From Naganishia liquefaciens (taxonomy: Eukaryota > Basidiomycota > Tremellomycetes > Filobasidiales > Filobasidiaceae): 64,000 nt of DNA. The position numbers and the translations under genes were made by a program. The notes beneath the pieces are model-generated. The model made no database searches and was not told the DNA's origin. It saw only the letters and a list, made by a program, of their open reading frames with translations. Shown here in pieces: positions 1-9,651 of this stretch (positions within the stretch are counted from its first letter, which is position 1; every line of letters starts with the position of its first letter). Where the stretch lies: the NCBI GenBank assembly GCA_013423385.1, contig BLZA01000021.1, positions 496,001 to 560,000 on the forward strand. Direction: 5' to 3'.

Positions 1-1182
1 ACGTCCGCTTGACTGCTGGTCCCGCCAAAGGGGGCATACCACCTTTCTCGGCGAGCTCGCTGCCAACCCCTCCAGAGGCAAGCGCGGGCTTGGCTGGAGA
101 AGCAGGCATGCTGGCGGTACGTATTAGGGGTTGACGAGGTCTACCTGACGGCGAAAAGTTGACGGCGGCAAGGGTGTTCGCGCGGGCCAATGACCTCCTT
201 GGGCTGTCAGGCACAATCGACGGAGAAATTTGCGTCGGCAGTGACGGGATTTCCGTCGGCCTCGGAGACGCCGCCGCAGTTGCACATCCATCTTGATCCA
301 GCTCCTTTTGGTCCTTTGTCGCTTCAGTCCTTCCGAAACTTTCCGCCCTCGTCAACATCCTAGCTTTCCTCCGGTAGGGAAAAGCTGCCGTTGACGACCC
401 CTGGCCCGCCTTTGGAGATGGGACGATGGCTGGAAGAAATTTCGTCGCTCTAGGTGGAGTTTTCGAGACCACATCTTCTTCGCGATATCCTCGCTTCTCA
501 GAAACCTGCGTTCCGTGTTCCAGCGCTCTTGGCTTCTCCGGGTTTGTAAGCACAGAGGGTATTGTCTTGATAGCAGCTGATGCCTGCAGAGCAGCCCGCG
601 GTGTTGCTGCCGCTTCGCTGTCCGATAGGTCTGAAGGGAGTTCGGTGAGCTCAGACGACGGCGACCTAGCGTTCTGCATCGCCACGGGTGATTGAGAATG
701 CAGTTCTGCTCGTCTCTGAACATCGATGCGACGTCTCTTAGCACCCGCTTGCGTTTGGACAGATTAGGTTATTACCAGAATGATAGCACGACACGTTTCA
801 AAATTCAGCTCACCTCGGGGGGATAACACGGCTGATTCCACGAGTTCTGCAGTTCGCGCTGTGGCGACGATATCCATTTCAATCGGTGTCGTCGTTCCGT
901 TCCGTCCAGTATCGTCTGGTCCATGCGTGAAAGTCTCGAGTCTCAACGCCTTGATGAAGCCCGTACCCCCGTCAGGCAACCCCTCAAAGCAAGCAAGTGG
1001 TCTTTTTCTTAACTCACCCGCTCGTGATTCTGCCCGGAATCTTGGCCCTTGAACGCTCCGTCAGCCTTGGATCCGTCCTTTGCTGTGAACGCATTCCGGC
1101 TCCTTCGCTTATAAGTTGTATGCGAGGCTTTACGATATAGGCTGCCGCCGAATGGCAGGGGAAGGTCGTTCTGGCCCTCCAT
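1..1182 (-). CDS. Unrecognised Ser/Pro-rich protein, 3' part outside window
   Basis: I do not recognise this gene. It starts at an ATG at 1182 (MEGQNDLPLPFGG) and runs off the left edge. I read three exons: 1182-1018, about 949-814 and 747 to the edge. Intron 1 starts GTGAGT; I prefer the acceptor at about 950 because it follows a CTGAC branch-like site, although an in-frame acceptor at 983 would give a 35-nt intron. Intron 2 (748-813) keeps the frame. The third exon is open for about 250 codons and encodes a low-complexity chain rich in Ser, Pro, Ala and basic residues, with SP/TP sites typical of phosphorylated regulatory proteins. No catalytic motif or membrane segment is visible. The reading frame and splice phases agree, so a real gene is likely; its function is unknown. 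Confidence 0.6.
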
Positions 1183-1612
1183 GACGGATTTACGGACGCC
1201 TTGCCGTCATTAGCGCAGCAGCGTGCCGTGTGTCTTTGTTCGTCTCAGGCGCCACGAGGGGACGTTTTGTCGGCAAACCTTGTGACAAGGAGGAGGCAGG
1301 TCCAGGTCGGAATGATGCATGACACAAACTAGCCGCGAATCCTGACTTGTTTGGTCTGCCTCACAAAGTAAACAACGACGGAAATTGCCGTTGCCAGTCG
1401 CCCTCAGCCATTAAGAGCTATATAGTTAGCTGAATAACGTGGGCTCTATCATATCGCTCTGTCAGGCTCTAACATGTAAGCACAGAGGCACGCTACAACT
1501 TCCTGGCTGTCGAGGTCAACGAGCGTCACTCGTGCGGTATCATCATCGTAGATTATTTCTGTTGAATTTCTGCGATACTACAGTGAAGACTGCACGACAC
1601 GACCCTCCTTGA
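1183..1612. other. Spacer, no gene seen
   Basis: About 430 bp between the start of the left-edge gene and the stop of the DHH gene. It presumably holds the promoter of the former and the 3' end of the latter. No RNA gene or repeat was recognised. Confidence 0.5.
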
Positions 1613-3748
1613 TCATGACCCTGACTTTGGCGTGGATACGGAAGGCGCGACTCGGAAAAAGTCCTTGATTCCATTTTTCTGCGTTGGATCTATGACCCTT
1701 CCCTTTCCAGTTTTTGTCGCCATCTTCGTCGGGGTCTTCGTTTTGTTTTCATCGATACCGATGGCGAGAAGAAGCTTTTCAAACTCCTCCTGTGAGGGCA
1801 TAGTCAATTGAGCGGTGATTGCAAGGAGACAGCATGATTCCAGGCTCACCCGTTTTATGATACCTCCTGTCGCTTCGTTGTGACCTCTAGCAAAGTCATT
1901 ACCCACCCTTTCCTTGAACCCTTCAACCTTGTCCCCATAAGACTTCAAAAGACTGATCAGACTCGCTATATATTCGAAGATGCATCTTTAGCCAAGGAAA
2001 GCGGTCAGTGAAGAGAGACTTACGACGCTCGGCTTCTGGTAACTCTCTCAAAGCGGACGATAACCTGCACGAGAAGGATACCATGTCGGGATCGGGATTA
2101 AATGCTGTGTTTGCACACATGACCATAACCAAAGTCTTTGCTTTGCGAAGTGTTCCCGCCCATCTCGTCGCGACAACAGGATGCACTAGACACATCGTTA
2201 GTGGGGAATAGCCGTTATTTCTGCAACACACCTTGAAACCCCGTTTCCACTCTGATGAGTGCTACTTTTCCATCTTCGGAAAAGCGTGGCGCTGAGAGGT
2301 TCACACCTCCTTGAGTCTCCCTGACGGTGACCATGGCATCGAAGGGACCTACGTTGTCGCCCCCATTTCTCTATTTGTTCGTTGACATCTAGCCTACAGA
2401 GCTTGAGCCAGGCATTGTTCGCGACCTCTCTTGGGTTGTTGGCAGCGATCAAAATCTGCCAAGAGGTTCAGCAAGTCGAATCTGACATTTCGCTATCGAC
2501 TCACATCCCACGCCTTCTTGACTTTACCAAGTACCTTTGAAGTGAGACACCATGGCATCATAGTCCGTAGTCAGAATGCTCACCATCATACTCAGCCGTT
2601 CTCCTAGGGGCATTGATCGCGCCAACGGCATCCGCGATGACCTTGCTTCCGTACCTACAGGCGCACAGAAATGAGCACCTCGTCGTTGCAAGCTCAGCGG
2701 TTCGACGTGCGTCTTTGAAGTCTGCGCAATGTGCGCTGGCCAAGGTGCCTGGCCCCATTTGATACCCGTTCCCAAATCTGCAAGTGTGGCTGTCAGTGCT
2801 GAGGCCTGCTCGCGTTACGTCACTGCTGACCCCCTACAGTACCCATCAACGCTGCCCAGTCCGTCTTCTGTTGTACATCGGGATGAAGGGGAAGACAAGT
2901 GAGGTAGGTCAACAGTGATGCATTCGCGATAGGACTGCTTTTGCACGCTGTCAGAATCGTTGCACCGTCAGGAAACTGTAGCGATCATCAGCGAGCTGCA
3001 GAAAGGATGCGGATTCGGCCTACCTCATCCGACTGATGGTGATCGATGAGCAAGACCGCTTCTAGACCGTCGGGTAGATTGCGGATGACCGGACCCGGGC
3101 GACTTCCTTGGTCCAAGATGACGACTCGTTCAATGCCATTATCCTTTACAAATTTCTCCGCTGCCTCTATCTCGCTGATCGAGTGAACATTGGTTCCCTT
3201 TGATAATATGTGAACGAAAATATGGGAAGGCGGAAGTCCTAGAAACTCGAAGGTCTTTTGCAATACGTATCCGGCTGCAAAGCCATAGTCAGCCAAAAAC
3301 CCTGGATACCTATGTTGAGACACCCTTGCCTGTCAGTCCGTCGGCGTCCTTGTCTGGCATGAGCAATACCTTTCGCCGGGACTTTACTCTGTGTCAGGAA
3401 TTCATGGGTTAAGTTCAGTCCGGTGGGTCCGAAGAACCTTACATCTCTAGGATGAAGTCTCTCGCCTTGACCATCTGTGCCCGAGGTGCAGGCCAGTCGA
3501 GCCATTCGTCGTTCACTGCTACCAATTCATCCTCGCTTTCGACCGATGTGAATCTCTTGACCAACTTTTTAGGGGTTGTCGCTGCTGTCTTTTGCCGCTT
3601 GCGAAGTGTCTCTGCATGTGGCTGAGCACGATGCTTTTCCTCCCTGGACCATGCTGGACCATAACTCACCTGGTGACTGATGCGGTTTCGATTCTGTGGG
3701 TGCTTCCTGATGTTCCAACTTGACGGCCGAAGCCTTTCTTTTGCTCAT
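1613..3748 (-). CDS. DHH-family phosphoesterase
   Basis: Predicted metal-dependent phosphoesterase of the DHH superfamily, the fungal relatives of NrnB/RecJ-like enzymes; the substrate is unknown. The start MSKRKASAVK (3748) lies in a short basic exon; the next exon begins ETLRKRQKT. The family motifs appear in order: PDKDADGL (motif I, around 3340), LDQGSRPGP (motif II, around 3100), LLIDHHQSDE (the DHH motif, around 3035), then FPDGATILTAC, TYLTCLPLHPDV and GDLGTGIKW, which match the conserved middle of the fungal family. The last exons carry GHNEATGGIIKR and FEKLLLAIGI and end at the stop at 1613. Motif I joins the following exon only if a 55-nt GC-AG intron (3275-3329) is removed; read straight through, that frame meets a stop. 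About ten exons. Family assignment is firm; the biological role is not. Confidence 0.85.
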
Positions 3749-4200
3749 CGTTGAAATTATATATCGTCTGTAGGGCAATGTTCGCCGCGCAGGATTCCGA
3801 AGAGAGTGCAGATTGGCGTTTACGCAGAGCAAGGTCCCTTGCATACTCGACCTGAGGGAAATACTTCCCGTCTACATATCGCGTGAGGTCGAGATATCAC
3901 GCTCGACTACCGATGCCCTCGCCTCAAAGTGAGACAGATCGACACGGTGATCGGCGAACATGAAACGCCGTTGATAATTACGTCATGACAATCCACCTCG
4001 TTCATCATCATGAGCTCCTTGTCTACATGCGTTGCCCAGCAGCCCTTGTCATCTATGCGCCGGTAAGCTCCCCCGTGCACAGATGAATGTTACAGTAAGC
4101 CAAGACAAGTAGCCCTAAGTCCTTCATCTATGATCGCACAGTAGACGATATAGAATTGGTCGAATCTTGCAGCAACGGTTGACAACCGGCGAGACATCGA
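3749..4200. other. Spacer, no gene seen
   Basis: About 450 bp between the DHH gene start and the stop of the GPALPP gene, both on the minus strand. It should contain the DHH promoter. Nothing else recognisable. Confidence 0.5.
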
Positions 4201-5356
4201 TCAACTATAAGCACCTCGCTTCGAATGTCCGAAACGATCGTTCAATGCACGTGCATCCAAAATAGCTTTGCTCCTGTCCCTCTCGCTCATCATCTTTCCA
4301 CTAACGCCCATCATCGAATCCCTGTCCCAGAAAGCAGGCGCCTCGTCCTCCTTTTTGGATTTACTGGCTGACAATTTCTGGGCATGCTCGTCCAAGAGCG
4401 TTTTGCTGCGAAGGTTCGTCTGTCGGATAACGCTATCGTCAGCAAGTATGCAAAGACATATGGGACGTTTATTCACGTTATGTTGATTAATGCTCTCTGC
4501 AATTTCGGCATCTCTTAGCCTTCTCCGCTTCATGTCTGCAATCTCTTCCTCCGTCATCCTTGGCCCGGCATTTTCTGCTTTTCTCTTCTTGCCGTTCAGC
4601 TCATCTCGTAACCTTTGTTGACGCTAAGTGAGTCTGCCTTTAGTTGCCGATTCGATGACTGGTGATAGCCGCGACTCACTTCTGCTGGCGTTTCTGTCCA
4701 AAGGGTCATATCCTGTGCCTTTTTCGGTTCAATGGCTGTGCGCGAGAAGCCTCGCCCTTTGAGGGGATCGATGGCTGAACAAGTACATTTAAGACAAGTC
4801 CAGAGACCTGGATAGAAGAACTGACTGTTGACAAAATCCGCATTTTCTGGCGGCACCAGCATCCACTCTTCCCTCTTCATCTCCTTCGGTTTGGCGGCTT
4901 CCTGTCGAGGGTTCAATCAAATCATGATCAGCGGGTGTTTGGGATGCTTACCTCTCGTTCCTTTGCTATTCTAGCCTCCCGCTCGAGAAATTCACGAACG
5001 CCATCACCCTCGCCTTGCCCTTTACTCGCCATATGTATTGATGGTCCAACATCGTCGTCACTCTCTGACTCATATTCCCGCTGCGCCGCTAATTGAGGCG
5101 GCAAAGTAGGACCGACCGTCTTTCTCGTTGATGTTGGGCTTGCGTCTCTGGCTGGAGGCTGAGGCCCCGCAACGGCGGTCTTTCGCTTGGCCAGAAGATG
5201 TGGGGGAAGTGCTGGTCCAAAGTCTCCTGCTTCCTCTGGCTCGTCGTGGGAGATAAAGGTTGATGGTCCGGCTTCCTGGTCTTCAAGACCTACTGGTAGA
5301 CTTTCCTGCCGCGTCTTCTGGAGATGCGGAGGTAATGATGGACCGATTGACGACAT
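4201..5356 (-). CDS. GPALPP-motif / DUF3752 protein
   Basis: Homologue of eukaryotic GPALPP1 (DUF3752), a nuclear protein of poorly known role, often linked to mRNA processing. The N-terminal exon begins MSSIGPSLPPHLQ and contains the repeats IGPSLPPHL, FGPALPPHL and VGPTLPPQL, plus a degenerate VGPSIHM. Later exons carry KREEWMLVPPE, GRGFSRTAIEP and the conserved C-terminal block: a Lys/Arg-rich helix (MTEEEIADMKRRRLRD), LLDEHAQKL, then AFWDRDSMMGVSGKMMSERD and LNDRFGHSKRGAYS before the stop. These are the family's landmarks in the right order and the length is normal. An intron near 4440 splits SINQHN from NLRSKTLL. The gene is co-directional with the DHH gene, about 450 bp away. Confidence 0.88.
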
Positions 5357-6045
5357 GATGCACGAATGACCGAATTCTAGACGGTTCTATTATCGTGGCC
5401 AGCGAGCCGCTGTCGAGGCCTTCGATCGGGACGGTCTTTCCTTGCTGAAAGCGCGGAGTCACCAAGCACACCCTGAGGGTCTGAAAGAGCGATGGCGGTT
5501 CGTGCACAACGCATCACAAGGGGCTTGGAACACCTGCTGACTTCTGTGGATTCGGAGTTCGATCACCCGATCACCCAGAGCGAAGTGCGACCAAGTTTTG
5601 CCGCCTTAGACAAGTACCAAGATAGCTATCAAGATAAAGTTTATAGCTTCTGATTGTGGTCCAGTCGCGATAGGACAGGTGACCTCCTCCCTGATCTCCC
5701 TGATGATTGTTTAAAGCAGAGGGCTGACGAGGCGCAGCTTGGGATCCATAAATACCTTCTTCTGCGACATGGCGGGCGTTGGAAACCCATAAATTGCGAG
5801 GACTGATCGACCAAGTGTAGAGGAGAGCATTCTCAGACTTAGATTCTGTTGACGAACATGTGGCTTGAGATCATGGGATGCGGCATCGACTAAGCGACGG
5901 GACCAGCTGTCGCACCAGGCATCCGGAAGACTCCAGCAAGCCCTCACAAAAAATTCGATCTGCACCATGTGTGCGACTCACTTATTTAAGAGCTGAAAAA
6001 GATAACAATACTTGTATATAATGAATCGCCACGGGATTCATCGAA
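5357..6045. other. Spacer upstream of tRNA-Pro
   Basis: About 690 bp between the GPALPP start and tRNA-Pro. It includes the promoter region of the GPALPP gene and one small minus-strand reading frame described separately. No repeat or other RNA gene recognised. Confidence 0.4.
5711..5968 (-). CDS. Small uncertain ORF, 85 codons
   Basis: A continuous frame on the minus strand starting MVQIEFFVRACW and ending LRLVSPLL. I see no known domain. A possible splice donor (GTGAGG) lies seven codons in, so the true product, if any, could differ. The middle part has few acidic residues and could pass as an organelle-directed segment, but that is weak evidence. It may be a chance frame. Confidence 0.18.
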   Translation of the reverse strand: MVQIEFFVRACWSLPDAWCDSWSRRLVDAASHDLKPHVRQQNLSLRMLSSTLGRSVLAIYGFPTPAMSQKKVFMDPKLRLVSPLL

Positions 6046-6140
6046 GCTGAATTGGTCTAGTGGTATGATACACCCTTAGGGCGCTGTTGCAACAACTACT
6101 CGCGTGGGTGTGGTTCTCGGTTCGATTCCGGGATTCGGCC
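6046..6140 (+). tRNA. tRNA-Pro (AGG), with intron
   Basis: The cloverleaf can be drawn in full. The acceptor stem GCTGAAT (6046-6052) pairs with ATTCGGC (6133-6139) with one G-U; the discriminator base is C at 6140. The D arm carries GTCTAGTGGTAT. The anticodon stem CACCC (6071-6075) pairs with GGGTG (6106-6110). The loop is TT-AGG-G, so the anticodon AGG is at 6078-6080. A 23-nt intron (6082-6104) sits after position 37, the usual eukaryotic place. The T arm is CTCGG-TTCGATT-CCGGG. A run of six T follows at 6141, a normal Pol III terminator. Confidence 0.95.
6082..6104 (+). other. tRNA-Pro intron
   Basis: 23-nt intron one base 3' of the AGG anticodon, expected to be removed by the tRNA splicing endonuclease. 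Confidence 0.85.
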
Positions 6141-7148
6141 TTTTTTGCCTGACCTGGGAAAGGTGGTTGTTGCATTCTAGATTCCATGATAAGTAAACTC
6201 CAAAGAATGAATGATAGTGCATGAGGATAAGCCAGGAAGACAATCCGCAGCTCGGACTGTATTCAGGAGACTGCTCCAGGCAGGATTAGCAATCGTCTGC
6301 TCTCCTGCTGCCAACTACGGGGACAAACAATAGGAAGCAACAAACATACAGATGGGATGGTTCCGCGAAGGCTCACACGTACTTGTATTTTCTGGTGCAA
6401 TCGCAGTGCCGAGTCACCTGGGCCGTACACTTGCTCTCACAGCAATCCTCGAATACTGTTTGAAATTCATGTCGCACTGATGATTATGATTGATCCGCGA
6501 ACAGACTCGCAACATGGCAGCCCTACAGCCCTCGCAGCCATCCATATCATCGGTTTGCCGGATGGGAACAATGGCAAATGTTCGCCAAGGGCCGTCGCGG
6601 GTTCTGACTCTGCGAATATCAGAGTCAGTTGAGGAGCACGAGCTGGCAGAGCAAGCTGACAGAAGCAGCACAGAAGCCGCCGAGGCCGAGCGGATGCAGA
6701 CCGATAGATCGAGGTTCTGCTGATACGCCTGGCGCCCTCCACTCGCTCGGCTTCCGATACTATCGCTCAGGCAACTCGGTTGATCTACGTCGTCTGCGAA
6801 AATGTGAGGCTCCTCACTCAATCACAGCCCCGAGAACGACTCCTCGGTCTGGTGAAGACCTGAGCCTGACGTACGACGAGTCACGATGAAGCCATTATCT
6901 AGATGGATGGGAGAAGCGGTTACTTCCATACCCAAAATGCGAACTTGCTGACGATGATGGCAGTATATAATCAATTGAACTCTGTAAACCGGCGACGCGA
7001 AGCCGTTCGCTTCCGAAACTTGGCAAACCAGCCGCTCGAATAGCGCGCAGATCGTTTCTTGCTACCATCGGGTGACGGCATATTGCCTCTTGTGTTCTTA
7101 TTTACATACTTGGACACAGCATACCCGATCAACGACGACCCGTCCGGA
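6141..7148. other. Spacer with overlapping open frames, no assigned gene
   Basis: About 1 kb between tRNA-Pro and the UBL gene. Between about 6414 and 6890, long frames are open on both strands (135 codons on minus, 86-91 on plus). None matches a family I know and no splice pattern favours one. The right end should hold the UBL promoter and 5' leader. Confidence 0.35.
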
Positions 7149-8302
7149 ATGTCTGTATCGACTGAACGACTCATTTACGACCAGCCACCGCTTCGGCCCA
7201 GCCTCGAAGAGACACCCGATTCGCAGCAACACACGCCTTCACAAAGCAGCGTTCCGCAGGCAGCGTCGGACGATCAAGAATATTTTTTACAGGAAAAGCA
7301 AGAAGTCATGTCGACTCCTGTCGTTCATCCCGGCACAGAAAAGGCTTCATTGGCTCCAGAAATTGATGCCAAAGAGTCCGTGGAACATGTTGATCCGCTC
7401 AAGAAGGCGATAACGTTGGAAGCGGAGAGAATGGCTGAGCATGCTGGACCGAAGGTCGGTCGAGGCGAGTCCAGACGGCTTTGTGGCTGACGGTGTTCTT
7501 CAGGTACGACTCAAAATCCTCCTGATGAATTCTCAGAATCATGTATACACGTTTGAACCGGAGACGTCAATCAGTCGGGTGGTACGTGCGTGTGGCGGAA
7601 TGTTACGCGGTCGGCTGACTTTTCTTTACAGAAAGAGGCTTTGTGGCATCTGTGGCCAGCAGGTATGCTATAAAGATTCCGATGGTCTATTCGAATACCT
7701 TGCCTATGATCATTCTACAGACTGGACGTCGGATCCTGCACGACCGCCATCACCAGCGTACTTTCGGCTGCTATACATGGGAAGAATGCTCTCCGATGAA
7801 CAAACACTTTCTGGTGAGTCTCCTCGGCTTCATCTCAGTCGAGTGTACTCACGGGGATCACAGGCCTCGACATGAAGCTTGCTCCAGCAACAACCATCGT
7901 ACATCTTTCTGTTCGAACGATACCACCGGAAGAGGGTGAGCATCCCAGCCGTGGTCATTCTTGGGGCAGACTGAAGACATCAAATTTGCAGAGAGCAACA
8001 AAAAATCGTTACTCGGATTCTCGCTGCGTCCTTCCATTAGAGGCAGGAATTCGTCTGCAGGCGTCCCGAGTCTGACGTCAAATCAGCCGAGTACTTCGGC
8101 CGGCCCCAGCAGTCAGCCAGCACCTGCTTCGATACCACAACAGCGCAACCCTGCAGGAGGAGCACCGGTTATGACGCCGACGACGTACAATCAGCCGACA
8201 ACACCAGTCGCAGCTCAGACGCGGTCACGCACAGGCGGAGTCGACGACGGCACGCATGGATCCAATTCCTCAGGAGGGGGTTGCAAGTGTGTCATTATGT
8301 GA
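7149..8302 (+). CDS. UBL3-like membrane-anchored ubiquitin-fold protein
   Basis: Predicted prenylated ubiquitin-like protein of the UBL3/MUB type (Rad60-SLD_2-like fold). I start at MSVSTERLIYD (7149); an in-frame ATG at 7059 would add a hydrophobic stretch. After a disordered N-terminal exon come short exons encoding VRLKILLMNSQNHVYTFEPE, KEALWHLWPA, DWTSDP...YFRLLYMGRMLSDEQTL, LDMKLAPATTIVHLSVR and DIKFAESNKKSLLGFS, which trace a ubiquitin fold (strand, helix, GR-L-D/E-x-TL turn, last strand). Splice phases agree at every join. A Ser/Pro/Gln-rich linker follows, and the chain ends GGGCKCVIM: a CaaX box (CVIM) favouring farnesylation, with a second Cys two residues upstream. There is no C-terminal Gly-Gly, so covalent conjugation is not expected; membrane anchoring is. 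In animals UBL3 sorts cargo to small vesicles; the fungal role is inference. Confidence 0.8.
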
Positions 8303-9651
8303 TTGGCTTCAAGTGAATCTTCGGACTTTCACAGAACGATTATGCGGGCCGTTTCCAGGCTTGGCGTCGACGCTGTGATTAGATCCATTCGCGGCCCGCC
8401 GGCCCCACCAGCGGGATCGCAGTCAGCGACTTCTCCACACGATACAATTTCGCAAGACTGCTCATTGTATGAGCTGGCGATGTAACGCTATCTCGGCATG
8501 TTATAGATGAATGTGATTCTGCAGCACGTTGTATATTTGATGACTATATCATATTTGACGCCCAAAATCGAGTGTGAGGCACTCTCTGTCTATTCAATCA
8601 AAACGGGGAAACCAGCATCTTATACAGCTAGCGCGCAAGATCGTGGAACGTAAGGGATGTGCTGCAGGTTCAGCGCATGAACGTATGCAATTCCAAGCCC
8701 ATGGCGCCGGCTGATTCAGCGGTCAACTTCGGAAGTGAAGTCGCAACGGTCGACGCAACAGTGGCTGTCTATAGTCCTTCGACGTTCTGGGATTCGCCTT
8801 GAAAGGCGGCGACAACAAAGCAGCTATGTCAACTGATCGTGGGCCAGGTCTCGCTGCATGTAATGAAGGCAATGTCGCTGCGATGACGACGGCCCCCGCG
8901 AGACACATGGCGTTTCCACGACCATCAATCAAATGATTGGAAATGCTCAAAGCAGTAACAAAAAAGAGGCTTTCGCCACACAAACGGTTTCTCTTTCGCA
9001 AGTCAGCAGTTTCATCCGCCAAGCATGGTGTCAAAGAAACCATCATTTCTATACTGAATATCATCTTGTTGCAACACGTCTCAAGGATATGCGTGTCTTC
9101 AGTAGTTGGCGGGCTGGTTCGATGCCGCCAGAGTGGCTAAGGGTGGAGCGACGAGATGAGTATCGCTTCGATAAATACAACACGGAAGGCTGTGTGCAGA
9201 CCGAGTTCATCGAGGTTAGCTTGTCTTTATGAATGAAGGAAGTTTGCGTTCGCTGGACATCCGTCGACCAAGAGGATGATCCACCTGCTGTTCAATGGAA
9301 TGGAAGGATCACGTGATACGTCTTGGGCACCGTTGGACTGTTTTCTCAGACTTACTGTTCAGACATCCCTGCAACTTCCTTTTCGCGCCTGAGCAGAGGA
9401 TGCTTTATGGATCATGCACATACCTGAAGAAAAATCATTCCTTTGCATGCAAGCAAGTCATCGTTGCGACATCGGGCAAGTGTAAGTGTAGCAGCGAAGT
9501 ACGGATTCCGTGACCCGCTTTGTATGTCTCATTCAGTCGGATTCCAGACCGTGGTTTTTCAGATAGCCTTAGGGCCCGCAAGGCCGGTCGATGATTCAAA
9601 ACAATAAACGTCGCATCGATTACAACGCAAAGCGTGACTTGCAGACAGACT
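8303..9651. other. Spacer, no gene seen
   Basis: About 1.35 kb between the 3' ends of two convergent genes, unusually long for this region. Small frames on both strands show no known domain. The only discrete feature is a 10-bp palindrome at 9308-9317. Confidence 0.45.
9308..9317. promoter_or_regulatory. Perfect CACGTG palindrome (ATCACGTGAT)
   Basis: A perfect 10-bp palindrome containing the E-box CACGTG, the core bound by fungal bHLH factors such as Cbf1. It lies in the long spacer, not just upstream of a recognised start, so function is unproven. Confidence 0.2.

Noticed and set aside
352-744. 130-codon minus-strand frame starting MLRDVASMF
   Set aside because: The neighbouring frame on the same strand continues in phase from the upstream exons and is open to the window edge, so this one is a shadow.
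8303-8485. Small plus-strand frame just after the UBL gene
   Set aside because: Begins directly after the UBL stop, has no domain, and is most simply 3' UTR.
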